A stretch of DNA of 64,000 bases from Staphylococcus devriesei (GCF_002902625.1 NZ_PPRG01000034.1:1-64000), one strand, 5' to 3'. Counted from the stretch's first letter, positions 38,167 through 53,094 are shown. Notes: generated by a model from the letters alone, not told the origin. Numbers and translations are program-made.

Positions 38167-40845
38167 TTATTCGTTATTATCGTCATCGTCAGAAGCATTT
38201 TCTATATCTTCATTAACACGATCCATGAAATCTTCTCTTACTTCAATACGTTCATCATCAGATGTAGTATCCGCTTCTTCTATTTCAGTGTGCAATGCGT
38301 TACCTGGCGTCTCATCTTCAACAACTTGTTCGCTAGGACTTTCAGTACTTTCTAAACTTGCATTATCTTCAACTTGAGCTGCTTCAGTAGCTTCTTCATC
38401 TTCTGTTTTATCAATTACTTTCGCTACTGTAGAAACAAATTGCTCTTCACCTAATCTCATGAGACGTACACCTTGAGCTGCACGACCATTTTGCGAAATA
38501 TCTTCAACATCAAGTCGGATAATGACGCCACCATTTGTGACTATCATCAAGTCTTCTTCGCCAGTTACAGTTGTAATACATACAATATTACCATTACGTT
38601 CTGTAATTTTAGCAGTCTTGATACCTTTACCGCCTCGATTAGATAAGCGATATTCACTTACTGGCGTACGTTTACCGTAACCATTTTCAGTCACTACTAA
38701 GACTTCATCTTCGCTCTCTGCATGAGCTACATCTAAACCTACCACAGTATCTTCATCGCGTAATGAGATACCTCTTACACCAGCTGCAGTACGGCCTAAT
38801 GGGCGTAACTTCGTTTCTGGGAATCTGATAAGCGACGCATGTGATGTACCAAGTAGGATATCTTGATGACCGTCAGTAAGTCGCACGGCAATCAGTTCGT
38901 CATCTTCTTTGAAACCAATCGCAATCTTACCGTTTTTATTAATATGTGAGAAATTGCTTAACGCAGAACGTTTCACAATACCTCGTTTAGTAGCGAAGAC
39001 TAAGTAGCTATCTTCATCTTCAAGGTTTCTTACGGCAATCATCGTACTAATTACTTCATCACTATCAAGTTCGATTGCGTTAATTACTGGTATACCTTTC
39101 GATTGACGTGAAAGTTCAGGTACTTCGTAACCTTTAAGTTTATATACACGGCCTTTATTCGTAAAGAATAAGACGTTATCGTGCGTACTTAATGTTACAA
39201 GTTGACTTACAAAGTCTTCTTCTAAAGTATTCATACCTTGCACACCACGACCGCCACGGTTTTGTGCGCGATACGTAGATACAGGTAAACGTTTAATATA
39301 GTTGTTATGACTTAAAGTAATCACAATTTGTTCTTCAGGGATTAAGTCTTCATCTTCAATATCGTCTAATCCACCTAATTGGATTTCAGTACGACGTTCA
39401 TCACCGAAACGTTCTTTAATTTCAGTAAGTTCGTCACGCACTAATTGTAATAAGACTTCCTCATCTGCTAGAATTTTTTCTAATTCAGAAATGTAATTAA
39501 GTAAATCATTATATTCCGCTTCAATCTTATCGCGTTCTAAACCTGTTAAACGTCTTAAACGCATATCAAGAATAGCTTGGGCTTGGCGTTCTGAAAGTTT
39601 AAAGCGTTCTTGTAACGTTTCCATCGCAATTTTATCTGTATCAGATTCACGGATAGTTGAGATGATTTGGTCAATATGGTCTAACGCAATACGTAAACCT
39701 TCTAAGATGTGAGCGCGGTCTTTCGCTTTTCTTAAATTATATTCCGTACGACGACGAACTACAACTTTTTGATGTTCTAAATATTCAACTAAAGCCTCTT
39801 TTAAATTAATTAGTTTAGGTCGGCCTTTTACAAGCGCGATCATGTTTACACCGAATGACGTTTGTAATGGAGTTTGTTTATATAAATTATTTAGAATAAC
39901 GTTTGCATTTGCATCTTTACGTACATCAATAACGACTCTTACACCTGTACGTAAACTTGTCTCATCACGTAAGTCTGTAATACCCTCTATTTTCTTCTCA
40001 CGTACAAGTTCTGCAATTTTCTCAATCATACGTGCTTTGTTAACTTGATAAGGAATTTCGGTTACGACGATACGTTGACGTCCACCGCCACGCTCTTCAA
40101 TTTCCGCACGTGCACGCATTAGAACAGATCCACGTCCAGTTTCAAATGCTCTTCGGATACCACTTTTCCCTAGGATTAAGCCCGCCGTTGGAAAATCAGG
40201 CCCCTGAATATCTTCCATAAGTTCTGCAATAGTAACATCTGGATTTTTACTTAAACGTAAAACGCCATCGATGACTTCAGTTAAGTTATGAGGAGGAATA
40301 TTAGTAGCCATACCTACAGCAATACCTGATGCGCCATTCACTAGAAGGTTAGGGAAACGAGCAGGTAAGACTTCCGGCTCTCTTTCTGTACCATCGTAGT
40401 TATCTAAGAAATCAATTGTATCTTTATTAATATCACGTAAGAGTTCCAAGGTAATTTTAGTCATTTTAGCTTCGGTATAACGCATGGCAGCAGCGCCATC
40501 ACCATCCATAGAACCAAAGTTACCTTGCCCATCGATAAGCGGATAACGATAGCTGAATGTTTGCGCCATTCTAACCATGGCGTCATAAATTGAAGAGTCA
40601 CCATGTGGGTGATATTTACCCATTACGTCCCCGACGATACGTGCCGATTTTTTATAAGGTTTGTCAGGTGTCATACCCTGTTCATTTAAACCGTATAAAA
40701 TACGACGGTGTACAGGTTTTAAACCATCACGTACATCTGGTAAGGCACGTGAAACGATAACGCTCATTGCATAGTCTAAGAATGATTCGCGCATTTCGCT
40801 GGTTATATTTCGTTCATTAATTCTTGATTGAGGTAAGTCAGCCAT
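38167..40845 (-). CDS. gyrA: DNA gyrase subunit A
   Basis: An 892-residue subunit that breaks and rejoins DNA. ATG 40845 follows AAGGAGGAT. The quinolone region reads [15 protein letters not shown] with Ser84 and Ser85 unaltered. Residue 88 is Asp where S. aureus has Glu; Asp is also the natural residue in E. coli, so this is not a resistance sign. The catalytic Tyr lies in [11 protein letters not shown]. Six GyrA-box repeats form the C-terminal domain, including [10 protein letters not shown], and an acidic tail closes the protein. Confidence 0.97.
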   Translation of the reverse strand: MADLPQSRINERNITSEMRESFLDYAMSVIVSRALPDVRDGLKPVHRRILYGLNEQGMTPDKPYKKSARIVGDVMGKYHPHGDSSIYDAMVRMAQTFSYRYPLIDGQGNFGSMDGDGAAAMRYTEAKMTKITLELLRDINKDTIDFLDNYDGTEREPEVLPARFPNLLVNGASGIAVGMATNIPPHNLTEVIDGVLRLSKNPDVTIAELMEDIQGPDFPTAGLILGKSGIRRAFETGRGSVLMRARAEIEERGGGRQRIVVTEIPYQVNKARMIEKIAELVREKKIEGITDLRDETSLRTGVRVVIDVRKDANANVILNNLYKQTPLQTSFGVNMIALVKGRPKLINLKEALVEYLEHQKVVVRRRTEYNLRKAKDRAHILEGLRIALDHIDQIISTIRESDTDKIAMETLQERFKLSERQAQAILDMRLRRLTGLERDKIEAEYNDLLNYISELEKILADEEVLLQLVRDELTEIKERFGDERRTEIQLGGLDDIEDEDLIPEEQIVITLSHNNYIKRLPVSTYRAQNRGGRGVQGMNTLEEDFVSQLVTLSTHDNVLFFTNKGRVYKLKGYEVPELSRQSKGIPVINAIELDSDEVISTMIAVRNLEDEDSYLVFATKRGIVKRSALSNFSHINKNGKIAIGFKEDDELIAVRLTDGHQDILLGTSHASLIRFPETKLRPLGRTAAGVRGISLRDEDTVVGLDVAHAESEDEVLVVTENGYGKRTPVSEYRLSNRGGKGIKTAKITERNGNIVCITTVTGEEDLMIVTNGGVIIRLDVEDISQNGRAAQGVRLMRLGEEQFVSTVAKVIDKTEDEEATEAAQVEDNASLESTESPSEQVVEDETPGNALHTEIEEADTTSDDERIEVREDFMDRVNEDIENASDDDDNNE

Positions 40846-40991
40846 CAAGATATCCTCCTTCTATAATCAGTTCTTTCATAACTTAGTAAGACTGTCGTAA
40901 CAGTTGTTTATAGCATGAGGTTGAATCATCATTAGTCAGCTTCAGAGCTTAAATGATTAAGATTCAACCTAAATTATTAACAAGTAATCTC

Positions 40992-42935
<1,944 letters not shown>

Positions 42936-42938
42936 CTA

Positions 42939-44054
42939 TTACTTAATAATTTCACCTTGATTAATTCGATAAAGCTTAGCATTATTCATAATTTCATGAT
43001 CTATGCCGTCTACTGAAGTCGTCGTTACAAACGTTTGTACTTTATGTTGAATCGTACTCAACAAATGTGTCTGACGAGAATCATCAAGCTCGCTAAGTAC
43101 GTCATCTAGCAGCAAGATTGGATATTCTCCTACTTCAATATTCATTAATTCGATTTCTGCTAATTTAATAGATAGTGCAGTCGTCCGTTGTTGTCCTTGT
43201 GAACCATATGTTTGGGCGTACATACCATTAACGTTAAAACCTAAATCGTCTCTATGTGGCCCATACAAACATACGCCCCTATCCATTTCACGTTGAATAT
43301 TGTCATTTAGTAAGGTAGTAACCTCGTCTAATAACTCACTCTCATCCGTATTTGTATCACTTAATTTAATGCTTGGTAAATATTTCAACGACAACGTTTC
43401 ACGCTCATTTGTAATTCCAGCATGAATCGGTTTAGCTAGTGACTCTAGCTCCTTGATAAAATGTTCCCGTCTTAAAGTCACGTTCAGTGCGTATTGCGCA
43501 AATTGTTGGTTTAAGACTTCTAACATTGTCGTATCTGTTTTATGACCAAACTGTAATTGCTTTAAGTAATTATTCTTTTGTTTAAGGATACGTTGATATT
43601 GAGCTAAATCATTTAAATAAACCGCAGAAATTTGACCTAATTCCATGTCAATGAAGCGTCTTCTGATCTGAGGAGAACCTTTAACAATATTTAAATCTTC
43701 TGGCGCAAAAAGAACCACGTTAAGATGTCCAACATACTGTGTTAGTCGACTTTGTTCTAAGTGGTTCACTTTTACTTGCTTACCTTTTTTAGTTATGAAC
43801 ATCGTTAGTGGCATCGTACCGTGTCTATAACTTAGCTCACCCTCTATTTTAGCATACTCTGCATTAAAGCGTATAAGCTCCTTATCGTTAGACGTACGAT
43901 GGCTTTTAGCTAAAGCTAGCGTATAAATTGATTCAAGTAAATTTGTCTTTCCTTGAGCATTTTCGCCGATAAGAATATTTACTTCAGGATGACAATCTAA
44001 CGTAACATTCTCATAGTTACGATAATTCTCTAATTGGAGTGTCTTAAGCTTCAT
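42939..44054 (-). CDS. recF: Recombination protein RecF
   Basis: A 371-residue SMC-like ATPase that helps load RecA at gaps. It has Walker [17 protein letters not shown] near residue 30, signature [15 protein letters not shown] and Walker [16 protein letters not shown]. The start overlaps the yaaA stop in ATGA. Confidence 0.96.
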   Translation of the reverse strand: MKLKTLQLENYRNYENVTLDCHPEVNILIGENAQGKTNLLESIYTLALAKSHRTSNDKELIRFNAEYAKIEGELSYRHGTMPLTMFITKKGKQVKVNHLEQSRLTQYVGHLNVVLFAPEDLNIVKGSPQIRRRFIDMELGQISAVYLNDLAQYQRILKQKNNYLKQLQFGHKTDTTMLEVLNQQFAQYALNVTLRREHFIKELESLAKPIHAGITNERETLSLKYLPSIKLSDTNTDESELLDEVTTLLNDNIQREMDRGVCLYGPHRDDLGFNVNGMYAQTYGSQGQQRTTALSIKLAEIELMNIEVGEYPILLLDDVLSELDDSRQTHLLSTIQHKVQTFVTTTSVDGIDHEIMNNAKLYRINQGEIIK

Positions 44055-44293
44055 TGTTCACCTTGGTGAATAATGATTACAGAATCAATTTCAGGAATAT
44101 CAGGGAAATCAATTCGATCTTGGTCAGCTAGTTTTTTACCGCGGCGTGTTTCACGTTCGCCATTAAGTAAGACTTCAAAATCTTGTAGAAACCATTTCGC
44201 CTGTCCACCTGATTCAATAATGCCTTCTGTTTTTAAAAATTGACCTAACGTGATTTCGCCATCAACTACCACTTCTTGAACCAAAATAATCAC
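44051..44293 (-). CDS. yaaA: S4-domain RNA-binding protein YaaA
   Basis: An 80-residue S4-like protein in its fixed place between dnaN and rec[21 protein letters not shown] and [11 protein letters not shown] make up the S4 fold expected to bind structured RNA, probably rRNA or tRNA. The exact role is unknown. It is coupled to recF by an ATGA overlap. Confidence 0.93.
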   Translation of the reverse strand: MIILVQEVVVDGEITLGQFLKTEGIIESGGQAKWFLQDFEVLLNGERETRRGKKLADQDRIDFPDIPEIDSVIIIHQGEQ

Positions 44294-44682
44294 TCCGTTT
44301 CTTTATGTGTCATTAATATATTATACCTTTTTTGGGATTAAATTTCATTTAAAATGGAATGTGAAACCGTTTACTTTATAAGATATTTTTAATATCTCAC
44401 TTTTTGAGGGAAAGAAGAAGGTATTTTGTTTTTAAAGCAACTTTTAGAGTCTGAAAATGAGGTCGCTATAAAGCATATGTAGTTAAGTACTTAAACTTTA
44501 ATTTTAAGGGGCATTTTAGCTTATAAAATACTAAAACGTAACTTACCCACAGAATACCAACATTTTCGTCTTATTGAAGGGCTGAGAGGACTTATAGATG
44601 ATTTTCAAATAAAAACAAAAGACCCTGACATTGTCTTAATTGAAAATGCCAAGGTCTTAAACGGAGATTATTACTTCGCGTC
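44294..44682. other. Intergenic region between yaaA and dnaN
   Basis: About 390 bases without a gene. It carries the yaaA promoter side and the dnaN terminator at 44619-44658. An inverted repeat around AAATTTCATTTAAAATGGAATGTG (near 44340-44365, imperfect) was the only other structure seen. Confidence 0.4.
44619..44658 (-). terminator. Terminator of dnaN
   Basis: On the minus strand AAGACCTTGGCATT pairs (two mismatches) with AATGTCAGGGTCTT, followed by TTGTTTTTAT. It lies 25 bases after the dnaN stop. Confidence 0.85.
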
Positions 44683-45816
44683 CTAGTATGTTCTGATTGG
44701 TAAAATTAATTGTGTAACCGAATCATCAGCTTTAGGTTTTAGAATAAATGGTTTCATTGTACCGAAGAATTCAACCTCAACTTCATCGTTATCAATAGCT
44801 TTCAAAGCATCCATCATGTAGCGAGAGTTGAATGAAATCTTCAAGTTGCCGCCTTCAACATCAGTTGCTGTAACTTCTTCTTTTACAGTACCAATTTCTG
44901 GAGAGGTTGAAGATAATTCCACAATATCATTACCAGTACTTAATTTGATGACGTTATTTCCACCTTCACGTGCAAGTAGTGATGCACGATCAATTGCATG
45001 ATAGAATTCGCCATTGTTAATTCCTAATTTAATTTCATAATTCTCTGGGAATAAACGTGTCGTATCTGGATAATGTCCTTCTAATAAGCGTGAGATAAAG
45101 TTTACATTACCAACTTTAAATAATACTTGGTTCGAAGCAAAGAAAATATCAATTTCTTCGTCATTGTCACTCATAATTTTATTTAATTCAGATAAAGCTT
45201 TACCTGGAATAATGACATTTTTATTTTCAAATTCATCTTCTAATTTTAATTTTCTTACAGCCAAGCGGTGTGAGTCGGTTGCAGTGCATATTAATTCATT
45301 ATCTTGTATAAGCCAGTTAACACCAGTCAATACTGGGCGTGTTTCTGAGGTGGACACTGCAAAATTTGTTTGTGCAATGATATTTTTTAATACTTTTACT
45401 GATAATTGAATTGCGTCATCACGTGATACTTGAGGTAGTAATGGATATTGATCTGGATCTAATCCACTTAAGTTAAATTCAGAATGACCCGATGTAATCA
45501 ATGTTTGGAACTGTTCATTCGTTGATAATTTAACATCTTTACCTGGTAATTTTTTAATAATATCTACAAAGAAACGACCAGGAAGTACTACTGAACCTGT
45601 TTCAGCAATAGTAACAATATCTTCTCCATCGATTTGTTTAGGGATTGTGATTTCAATTGAGATTTCAGAATCTGAACCAGTAAGAATCACTTCATTATCT
45701 TTAGCATCAATTTTGATACCTGTTAAAATTGGTAAAGTTGTTCTTGGTGAGATGGCTTTTAATGTATCGTTTAATTGATTGATAAAATAATCTCTTCTAA
45801 TTGTAAATTCCATCAT
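44683..45816 (-). CDS. dnaN: DNA polymerase III beta sliding clamp
   Basis: A 377-residue clamp that tethers the polymerase to DNA as a dimer with three repeated clamp domains. It starts MMEFTIRRDYF, as in S. aureus, and ends LILPIRTY. It lies downstream of dnaA, with oriC-associated DnaA boxes between them. Confidence 0.97.
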   Translation of the reverse strand: MMEFTIRRDYFINQLNDTLKAISPRTTLPILTGIKIDAKDNEVILTGSDSEISIEITIPKQIDGEDIVTIAETGSVVLPGRFFVDIIKKLPGKDVKLSTNEQFQTLITSGHSEFNLSGLDPDQYPLLPQVSRDDAIQLSVKVLKNIIAQTNFAVSTSETRPVLTGVNWLIQDNELICTATDSHRLAVRKLKLEDEFENKNVIIPGKALSELNKIMSDNDEEIDIFFASNQVLFKVGNVNFISRLLEGHYPDTTRLFPENYEIKLGINNGEFYHAIDRASLLAREGGNNVIKLSTGNDIVELSSTSPEIGTVKEEVTATDVEGGNLKISFNSRYMMDALKAIDNDEVEVEFFGTMKPFILKPKADDSVTQLILPIRTY

Positions 45817-45931
45817 TAATTTAAACTCCTTCCAGTCGTTTATATATAATTATATAGGTTTTAAATTCATAGTAATAGTAGTAGGTCCTGTGGATTAGTG
45901 GATATGTCGAGAAAATCTAGATATGCCAAAG

Positions 45932-45988
45932 TTATACACATGTGGATAAACTGTTGATGTTGTGCATTACTTTTAAACATTATCCACA
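45932..45988. promoter_or_regulatory. DnaA-box cluster between dnaA and dnaN (oriC part)
   Basis: Back-to-back boxes TTATACACA (45932-45940) and TGTGGATAA (45941-45949), plus TTATCCACA (45980-45988), all perfect. In Bacillus and staphylococci a second box cluster downstream of dnaA forms part of a bipartite origin. Confidence 0.88.
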
Positions 45989-46125
45989 ATCATGGTGAAA
46001 GTGGTTTTGAAGACTAAACTTCTTTTAAGGTTAAAATTAAGTTCAAATTCCCACTATTTTTATTTCCCACTTTAATAAGATGTAATCTGTTATACAACAG
46101 TTGATCAATTTATAAGCCTTTCTGT

Positions 46126-47481
46126 CTATTGATTACGTATTTCTTTCTCTAAATCTTCTACTTCTTGTTTAAAAATACTGTCTGCTTTAATATCATTTGC
46201 AATTTTTTCATGCGCATGAATAACTGTGGTGTGGTCACGACCTCCAAATTCTTCACCAATCTTAGGAAGTGAAAAATCAGTAAGCTCTCTAGATAGATAC
46301 ATTGCTATTTGACGTGGATAAGCAATAGATTTAGTACGTTTTTTAGCACTAAAGTCTTCAATGCGCACGTTGTAGTAATGTCCAACCACTTTTTGGATAT
46401 CTTGAATGGTAATCTTTTTAGATTTAGGAACTTGAATAATATCTTTTAATGCTTCAGCTGCTAACTCTGTTGTTATAGGTCTACCTTGAAGTTTCGAATA
46501 AGCGAGTAGACGTGTTAAAGCACCTTCCAATTCACGGATATTTGATTGGATTTGATTCGCAATATAATTAAGTGCTTCTGCAGGAATCTCTAGATTCTCT
46601 TCTTCGATTTTCTTTTGCAAAATTGCCATACGTGTTTCATAGTCAGGTGGCGTGATGTCTACGATTAAGCCCCATTCGAAGCGTGAACGTAAACGATCTT
46701 CTAGTTTGGAAATTTCTTTTGGTGGACGATCACTTGAAATAACAATTTGTTTCTTATTTTGATGTAGTTCGTTGAAAGTATGGAAGAATTCTTCTTGAGT
46801 CTGTTCTTTATTTTGAATAAATTGAATGTCATCAATTAATAGGACATCAATATTTCTATACTTCTCTCTAAATGCTTCAGGTTCATTATTACGAATAGAC
46901 TTAATGAAATCATTGGTGAATTTCTCACTCGATGTATATAGCACTTTGGCGTTAGGCTGATTGCTTAACACGTGATGACCAATCGCATGCATTAGATGCG
47001 TCTTACCTAAACCAACGCCCCCATAAATGAACAATGGATTGTAAGCTTGAGCCGGTGCCTCAGCAACAGCTAAACTTGCTGCATGTGGGAAGCGGTTGCC
47101 AGGTCCAATAACGAAAGTATCGAAAGTATTATGTGTGTTAAATTGATCTGTACCTTCGTGATGATCCTCGATGATATGTGGTTGTGATTGACTGGCATTA
47201 CTAGGTTTACGACTTGTTTCATCTAATTCAGCTAATTGCTCAGCCGTTAAGAATGTAGGATCAACTTCATATCCGATAATATCTTTCATAATTGTTTGTA
47301 TGACTTCTTTATAATTAGAATTTAGCCAATCAGCGTAAAATTCATGGATTACAAAGATATATGCTATATTGTTACGAATTTCCTTAAGCTCTGTATCTTT
47401 TAAAAACGTATTAAAAGTAGTTCGTGAAATTTCTGATTCAGCAACTTCTAATACTTTTTTCCAAATTTCTTGTTCTGACAT
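46126..47481 (-). CDS. dnaA: Chromosomal replication initiator DnaA
   Basis: A 451-residue AAA+ initiator from ATG 47481 (AGAAAGATGGGG upstream; the longer open frame reads into the leader). Domain I begins [13 protein letters not shown]. Walker A is [16 protein letters not shown], Walker [10 protein letters not shown], and the DNA-binding signature is [16 protein letters not shown] at the C-terminus. It opens oriC and represses its own promoter through the boxes upstream. Confidence 0.98.
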   Translation of the reverse strand: MSEQEIWKKVLEVAESEISRTTFNTFLKDTELKEIRNNIAYIFVIHEFYADWLNSNYKEVIQTIMKDIIGYEVDPTFLTAEQLAELDETSRKPSNASQSQPHIIEDHHEGTDQFNTHNTFDTFVIGPGNRFPHAASLAVAEAPAQAYNPLFIYGGVGLGKTHLMHAIGHHVLSNQPNAKVLYTSSEKFTNDFIKSIRNNEPEAFREKYRNIDVLLIDDIQFIQNKEQTQEEFFHTFNELHQNKKQIVISSDRPPKEISKLEDRLRSRFEWGLIVDITPPDYETRMAILQKKIEEENLEIPAEALNYIANQIQSNIRELEGALTRLLAYSKLQGRPITTELAAEALKDIIQVPKSKKITIQDIQKVVGHYYNVRIEDFSAKKRTKSIAYPRQIAMYLSRELTDFSLPKIGEEFGGRDHTTVIHAHEKIANDIKADSIFKQEVEDLEKEIRNQ

Positions 47482-48171
47482 ATATAAACCCCATCTTTCT
47501 ATAAATTTAAGACTTATACACAGAATTTTGACCCAGTGGATAAAAATAATCACAGTATGTTAATAATTATCCACAAGTTAATAACATTCGGTGGATAACT
47601 TTATTTATGCTATGATTTATTCACACTATCGATACATACAAAATCAATAAATAAATCCTATAAAAATAATGAGTTAGACGACTTATCCACATAATTATAC
47701 TTTTTAACTGAGATAGATGTCAAATGGCTGTGAATATGTTGTTAAATTAGGTATAATGTTGTGAATATCGGAATGATTATCCACAGTATTTCAGATCTTA
47801 TATGTGAATAAGTGGATAAATTTTACTTAATTTCTTGAAAATAAGAAAATGTACTATAACAGCTCTGGGAAATAATTTATAAACTATGTATCAAAAATGA
47901 ATAAAACGTCGTTATAACAAGAAAGTGAAAATGTATAAATATTAAAAAGTTCTCTGTTCACTTTTTAAATAAAATAATGCGTTCAATTGAAAAGCTGCTT
48001 GCTTTATAAATGGTAATTTGTTATATTGTAGTAGTTGCTTGAATTATGACTAGATAAAATTTAATTAAATCAAGAATTCTGATATCAGAAAGTATAATTT
48101 ATCTATTAAAATAATCAGGTTCATTAGAAATGCTAATGATCTGGATAAATATGTAGATGGAGGTGTTTTGC
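47482..48171. other. Replication origin oriC (dnaA-rpmH region)
   Basis: The non-coding 690 bases hold DnaA boxes TTATACACA (47514), TTATCCACA (47567, 47683, 47777), TGTGAATAA (47803), AGTGGATAA (47811) and GGTGGATAA (near 47590). AT-rich DNA follows to 48150 and could serve for unwinding. Genes on both sides run outward from here, agreeing with bidirectional replication. The dnaA and rpmH promoters also lie in this stretch. Confidence 0.9.
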
Positions 48172-48309
48172 ATGGTAAAACGTACTTATCAACCAAATAA
48201 ACGTAAACATAGTAAAGTTCATGGTTTCAGAAAACGTATGAGCACTAAAAATGGCCGTAAAGTTTTAGCGCGTCGTCGTCGTAAAGGCCGTAAAGTTTTA
48301 TCAGCATAA
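48172..48309 (+). CDS. rpmH: Ribosomal protein bL34
   Basis: A 45-residue very basic 50S protein. It starts [19 protein letters not shown] and ends [12 protein letters not shown], the invariant bL34 pattern. ATG 48172 has a TGGAGGTG site. It is the first gene right of oriC. Confidence 0.98.
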
Positions 48310-48340
48310 GATCACTGACTTCTCAGTGGTCTTTTTTTTC
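48309..48340 (+). terminator. Terminator or attenuator after rpmH
   Basis: GATCACTGA-CTTC-TCAGTGGTC followed by eight Ts. It probably reduces read-through into rnpA. Confidence 0.92.
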
Positions 48341-48460
48341 GTTTGAATGACGATTAAAGGCTAGATAATAGAAAATAATTAAATAGAACTAAGAATTCCG
48401 TTCTATCCCATAGATAATTTAAATAGATAAATAATGCAGAGAATAATATAAGCGAGTGAT

Positions 48461-48811
48461 GTGAGCGTGGAGAAGGCATACCGTATTAAAAAGAATAGTG
48501 ATTTCCAAACTATTTATAAAAAGGGGAAATCAGTAGCTAATAGACAATTTGTAGTTTATACGTACAATAGTAATAATGAACATTTTCGCTTAGGAATTAG
48601 CGTTTCTAAAAAGTTAGGTAACGCAGTAACAAGAAATAAAATTAAACGTGCGGTTAGAGAGAATTTTAAAGTGCATAAAGAAGATATTATCGCACGAGAT
48701 ATTGTCGTTATCGCTAGGCATCCCGCGAAAAATATGACAACGCTTGAAATTCAGGGTAGCTTAGAACATGTGCTAAAAATTGCGAAAGTATTTAATAAAA
48801 AGATAAAATAA
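48461..48811 (+). CDS. rnpA: Ribonuclease P protein component
   Basis: A 116-residue basic cofactor of the RNase P ribozyme that matures tRNA 5' ends. The signature is RLGISVSKKLGNAVTRNKIKRAVRE (conserved RNK/R motif, residues 47-71). The start is GTG 48461, with only a weak ribosome site, typical for rnpA next to rpmH. Confidence 0.96.
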   Translation: MSVEKAYRIKKNSDFQTIYKKGKSVANRQFVVYTYNSNNEHFRLGISVSKKLGNAVTRNKIKRAVRENFKVHKEDIIARDIVVIARHPAKNMTTLEIQGSLEHVLKIAKVFNKKIK

Positions 48812-48957
48812 ACAAGTATCAAGACGTACGTCAGTCTTACATCAGACAAACCGAAGTCTTACCCAAGATATTTTAAATCAAGATATTCGCAATTTTAAAA
48901 GAAAAAAATTACAATATTATAATGAAAATTTACTTGAATAAGGAGGCGAGGGTAATC

Positions 48958-50337
48958 ATGGATTTTGATACTATAACGAGTATTTCAACGCCAATGGGTG
49001 AAGGCGCAATTGGTATAGTCCGTTTATCTGGACCACAAGCAATAGAAATTGGAGACAAGCTATATAAAGGAAAGAAAAAACTAGAAGATGTAGAATCTCA
49101 TACTATTAACTATGGCCATATTATAGATCCAGAAACAAACGAAGTAGTCGAAGAAGTAATGATTTCAGTCTTACGTGCACCTAGAACATTTACGCGCGAA
49201 GATATAATTGAAATTAACTGTCATGGTGGTATTCTAACAATTAATCGCATTTTAGAACTTACAATGGCACACGGTGCAAGAATGGCCGAGCCAGGTGAGT
49301 ATACTAAACGTGCTTTCTTAAATGGACGTATCGATTTATCTCAAGCTGAAGCGGTGATGGACTTTATTCGTTCTAAAACGGATCGCGCTTCAAAAGTAGC
49401 AATGAATCAAATCGAAGGACGCTTAAGCGATTTAATCAAACGTCAAAGACAATCGATTCTAGAAATTCTCGCCCAAGTAGAAGTAAATATTGATTATCCT
49501 GAATACGACGATGTTGAAGATGCGACAACAGAATTTTTACTTGCACAGTCTAAAAAGATTAAGAATGAAATTAATCTTCTATTAGAAACGGGTACTCAAG
49601 GTAAAATTATGCGAGAAGGTCTTTCAACTGTTATCGTGGGTAAACCAAACGTTGGTAAATCATCTATGCTTAATAACCTTATTCAAGATAATAAAGCGAT
49701 TGTTACTGAAGTTGCAGGAACAACACGTGACGTACTAGAAGAATATGTCAATGTGCGTGGCGTGCCATTAAGACTTGTTGATACGGCAGGTATTCGCGAC
49801 ACAGAAGATATCGTTGAAAAGATTGGCGTCGAACGCTCACGTAAAGCATTAAGTGAAGCAGACTTAATCCTATTTGTACTAAATAATAACGAACCGTTAA
49901 CACAAGAAGATTGTACGTTATATGAAGTCATTAAAAATGAAGATGCAATTGTTATCGTGAATAAAACCGATTTAGAACAAAAATTAGATATCGATGAAGT
50001 AAAAGAAATGATTGGCGATATGCCATTAATTCAAACGTCTATGTTGACGCAATCTGGTATTGATCAATTAGAGCTTCAAATTAGAGATTTATTCTTTGGT
50101 GGCGATGTTCAGAACCAAGATATGACGTATGTTTCTAATTCAAGACATATTTCGCTATTAAAACAAGCTAGAAATGCTATTCAAGATGCGATTGATGCAG
50201 CTGAGTCTGGAATTCCAATGGATATGATTCAAATTGATTTAACACGCACATGGGAACTTCTAGGTGAAATCATTGGTGAATCAGCAAGTGATGAACTTAT
50301 CGATCAATTATTTAGTCAATTCTGCTTAGGTAAATAG
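48958..50337 (+). CDS. mnmE: tRNA modification GTPase MnmE
   Basis: A 459-residue GTPase from ATG 48958 (AAGGAGGCGAGG). It has an N-terminal tetrahydrofolate-binding domain, and a G domain with [22 protein letters not shown] and NKTD. The C-terminal CLGK carries the catalytic Cys. With MnmG it makes 5-carboxymethylaminomethyl uridine at wobble position 34. Confidence 0.97.
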   Translation: MDFDTITSISTPMGEGAIGIVRLSGPQAIEIGDKLYKGKKKLEDVESHTINYGHIIDPETNEVVEEVMISVLRAPRTFTREDIIEINCHGGILTINRILELTMAHGARMAEPGEYTKRAFLNGRIDLSQAEAVMDFIRSKTDRASKVAMNQIEGRLSDLIKRQRQSILEILAQVEVNIDYPEYDDVEDATTEFLLAQSKKIKNEINLLLETGTQGKIMREGLSTVIVGKPNVGKSSMLNNLIQDNKAIVTEVAGTTRDVLEEYVNVRGVPLRLVDTAGIRDTEDIVEKIGVERSRKALSEADLILFVLNNNEPLTQEDCTLYEVIKNEDAIVIVNKTDLEQKLDIDEVKEMIGDMPLIQTSMLTQSGIDQLELQIRDLFFGGDVQNQDMTYVSNSRHISLLKQARNAIQDAIDAAESGIPMDMIQIDLTRTWELLGEIIGESASDELIDQLFSQFCLGK

Positions 50338-50380
50338 AGGAGAAACACGTTAAATATAGAAAATAGTAAAGTATATTAAA

Positions 50381-50406
50381 AATTAAGACGGCGGTTAGTC
50401 TTAATT
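50381..50406. other. Hairpin between mnmE and mnmG
   Basis: AATTAAGAC / GTCTTAATT with an 8-base loop and no T-run. It may adjust mRNA stability between the two genes rather than end transcription. Confidence 0.4.
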
Positions 50407-50449
50407 GTCATTTATAAAAAGTTAGGAAAATATGAAGGAGGTAACTAAG

Positions 50450-52327
50450 GTGGTTCAAGAATATGATGTAATCGTCATTGGAGCAGGGCATGCCGGTATT
50501 GAAGCAGGTTTAGCATCAGCTAGACGTGGCGCTAAAACGTTAATGTTAACGATTAATTTAGATAATATCGCATTTATGCCGTGTAATCCATCAGTAGGTG
50601 GTCCAGCTAAAGGAATTGTAGTACGTGAAATTGATGCTTTAGGTGGTCAAATGGCGAAAGCGATTGATAAAACGCATATTCAAATGCGTATGTTAAACAC
50701 AGGTAAAGGCCCTGCCGTGCGTGCTTTACGTGCGCAAGCAGATAAAGTACTTTATCAACAAGAAATGAAACGTGTTATTGAAGATGAAGAGAATTTAGAT
50801 ATCATGCAAGGTATGGTAGATGAATTAATTATAGAAGATAATGAAGTTAAAGGTGTACGCACAAATATTGGTACAGAATACCGTGCCCAAGCAGTTGTTA
50901 TTACAACTGGTACATTTTTACGTGGAGAAATTATCTTAGGTAATATGAAATATTCAAGTGGTCCAAACCATCAACTTCCATCTATCACATTGGCTGATAA
51001 TTTAAGAGAACTTGGTTTCGAAGTTGTACGTTTTAAAACAGGTACACCACCACGCGTTAACGCAAAAACGATTGACTACTCTAAAACAGAAATTCAGCCT
51101 GGCGATGATGTAGGTCGCGCATTTAGTTTCGAAACAACTGAATATATTTTAGATCAGCTTCCTTGTTGGTTAACATATACAAATGATAAAACACACCAAG
51201 TAATTGACGATAATTTACATCTTTCTGCAATGTATTCAGGAATGATTAAAGGTACAGGTCCACGTTATTGTCCATCTATTGAAGACAAATTCGTACGTTT
51301 CAACGATAAGCCTAGACACCAACTTTTCCTAGAGCCAGAAGGTCGTCATACTAATGAAGTGTACGTTCAAGGTTTATCTACAAGCTTGCCTGAACACGTG
51401 CAACGTCAAATGTTGGAAACGATTCCTGGTCTTGAAAAGGCGGACATGATGCGTGCAGGTTATGCCATTGAATATGACGCGATTGTGCCAACTCAATTAT
51501 GGCCAACGCTAGAAACTAAAGCGATTAAGAATTTATATACTGCCGGCCAAATTAATGGTACTTCAGGATATGAAGAAGCGGCTGGCCAAGGTATTATGGC
51601 TGGTATTAACGCGGCAGGTAAAGTATTAGGTACAGGTGAAAAAATTCTAAGCCGTTCAGACGCATATATCGGTGTGTTAATTGATGACTTAGTAACTAAA
51701 GGTACTAATGAACCTTATCGTCTTCTAACATCTCGTGCCGAATATAGACTATTATTGCGTCATGATAATGCAGATTTACGTTTGACTGATCTTGGTTATG
51801 AACTAGGCATGATTAGTGAGGAACGTTATGCACGTTTCAATGAAAAACGTCAACAAATTCAAGACGAAATTCAACGTTTAACGGATACACGTATTAAACC
51901 AAACGAGCATACGCAATCTGTTATCGAAACTAATGGCGGTTCACGATTAAAAGATGGTATCTTAGCAATTGATTTATTACGTCGTCCTGAAATGACATAT
52001 GATACAATTTTAGAAATATTAGAAGAAGACCATCGTTTACCAGAAGCGGTTGAAGAACAAGTCGAAATTCAAACGAAATACGAAGGTTATATTAATAAAT
52101 CATTGCAACAAGTTGAAAAAGTGAAACGTATGGAAGAGAAGAAAATTCCAGAAGACTTGGATTATAGCAAAGTGGATAGCTTAGCGACTGAGGCACGTGA
52201 AAAATTAGCCGAAGTTAAACCGTTAAATATTGCACAAGCTTCACGTATTTCCGGTGTAAATCCAGCAGATATTTCAATCTTACTTGTATACTTAGAACAA
52301 GGTAAATTGCAAAGGGTGGAAAGATAA
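50450..52327 (+). CDS. mnmG: tRNA modification enzyme MnmG (GidA)
   Basis: A 625-residue FAD enzyme. The start is GTG 50450, with GAAGGAGG at 8-9 bases; it begins [20 protein letters not shown], the FAD-binding motif. Other landmarks are [22 protein letters not shown] and the C-terminal helical MnmE-binding domain with [13 protein letters not shown]. It works with MnmE. The stop overlaps the rsmG ATG by one base. Confidence 0.97.
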   Translation: MVQEYDVIVIGAGHAGIEAGLASARRGAKTLMLTINLDNIAFMPCNPSVGGPAKGIVVREIDALGGQMAKAIDKTHIQMRMLNTGKGPAVRALRAQADKVLYQQEMKRVIEDEENLDIMQGMVDELIIEDNEVKGVRTNIGTEYRAQAVVITTGTFLRGEIILGNMKYSSGPNHQLPSITLADNLRELGFEVVRFKTGTPPRVNAKTIDYSKTEIQPGDDVGRAFSFETTEYILDQLPCWLTYTNDKTHQVIDDNLHLSAMYSGMIKGTGPRYCPSIEDKFVRFNDKPRHQLFLEPEGRHTNEVYVQGLSTSLPEHVQRQMLETIPGLEKADMMRAGYAIEYDAIVPTQLWPTLETKAIKNLYTAGQINGTSGYEEAAGQGIMAGINAAGKVLGTGEKILSRSDAYIGVLIDDLVTKGTNEPYRLLTSRAEYRLLLRHDNADLRLTDLGYELGMISEERYARFNEKRQQIQDEIQRLTDTRIKPNEHTQSVIETNGGSRLKDGILAIDLLRRPEMTYDTILEILEEDHRLPEAVEEQVEIQTKYEGYINKSLQQVEKVKRMEEKKIPEDLDYSKVDSLATEAREKLAEVKPLNIAQASRISGVNPADISILLVYLEQGKLQRVER

Positions 52328-53049
52328 TGAATGGAGTAGAATGGCTAGCTGAGAAATTAAGTGAACATGGAATTGAATTAACAGATAAACAAAAAGAACA
52401 ATTCCAAACTTATTATAAGTTGCTTGTTGAATGGAATGAAAAAATGAATTTAACAAGTATTACTGAAGAACATGAAGTTTATCTCAAACATTTCTATGAT
52501 TCAATCACACCAAGCTTTTATTATGATTTTGATCAACCATTAACGCTTTGCGATATCGGCGCAGGTGCTGGCTTTCCAAGTATTCCGTTAAAAATCGTTT
52601 TTCCAGAATTAAAAGTAACAATTGTAGATTCTTTAAACAAACGTATTCAGTTTCTCAATCATTTAGCAGCTGAACTTGGATTAACGCAAGTGAGTTTCAT
52701 CCACGACCGTGCGGAAACGTTTGGTAAAGGTCCTTACAGAGAAACTTATGACGTAGTGACTGCACGTGCCGTAGCACGATTAACGGTATTAAGTGAATTA
52801 TGTCTTCCTTTAGTTAGAAAAGGAGGCCACTTCATCGCATTGAAGTCTTCAAAAGGAGAAGAAGAATTAAATGAAGCGCAATTTGGGATTGGTATATTAG
52901 GTGGCGTCTTTAGCGATTCTTATACATTCGATTTACCAGAAGATGCTGGCGAAAGACAAATGATTATTATCGATAAACGTCGTCAAACCTCTAAAAAGTA
53001 CCCTAGAAAACCAGGTACGCCTAACAAATCTCCTTTAATAGAAAATTAA
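52327..53049 (+). CDS. rsmG: 16S rRNA G527 N7-methyltransferase
   Basis: A 240-residue SAM methyltransferase (GidB). The SAM site [16 protein letters not shown] is near residue 77 and [11 protein letters not shown] is near 143. Loss of this enzyme gives low-level streptomycin resistance in many bacteria; this copy looks intact. Its start overlaps the mnmG stop. Confidence 0.96.
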   Translation: MNGVEWLAEKLSEHGIELTDKQKEQFQTYYKLLVEWNEKMNLTSITEEHEVYLKHFYDSITPSFYYDFDQPLTLCDIGAGAGFPSIPLKIVFPELKVTIVDSLNKRIQFLNHLAAELGLTQVSFIHDRAETFGKGPYRETYDVVTARAVARLTVLSELCLPLVRKGGHFIALKSSKGEEELNEAQFGIGILGGVFSDSYTFDLPEDAGERQMIIIDKRRQTSKKYPRKPGTPNKSPLIEN

Positions 53050-53094
53050 TAGCAATGACATGTTAAAATTAATTTTAAGAGGAGTGAATGGATA

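Noticed and set aside
38167..40845. Asp88 in GyrA as a quinolone-resistance change
   Set aside because: Asp is the natural residue at this position in other bacteria, and Ser84 and Ser85 are unaltered.
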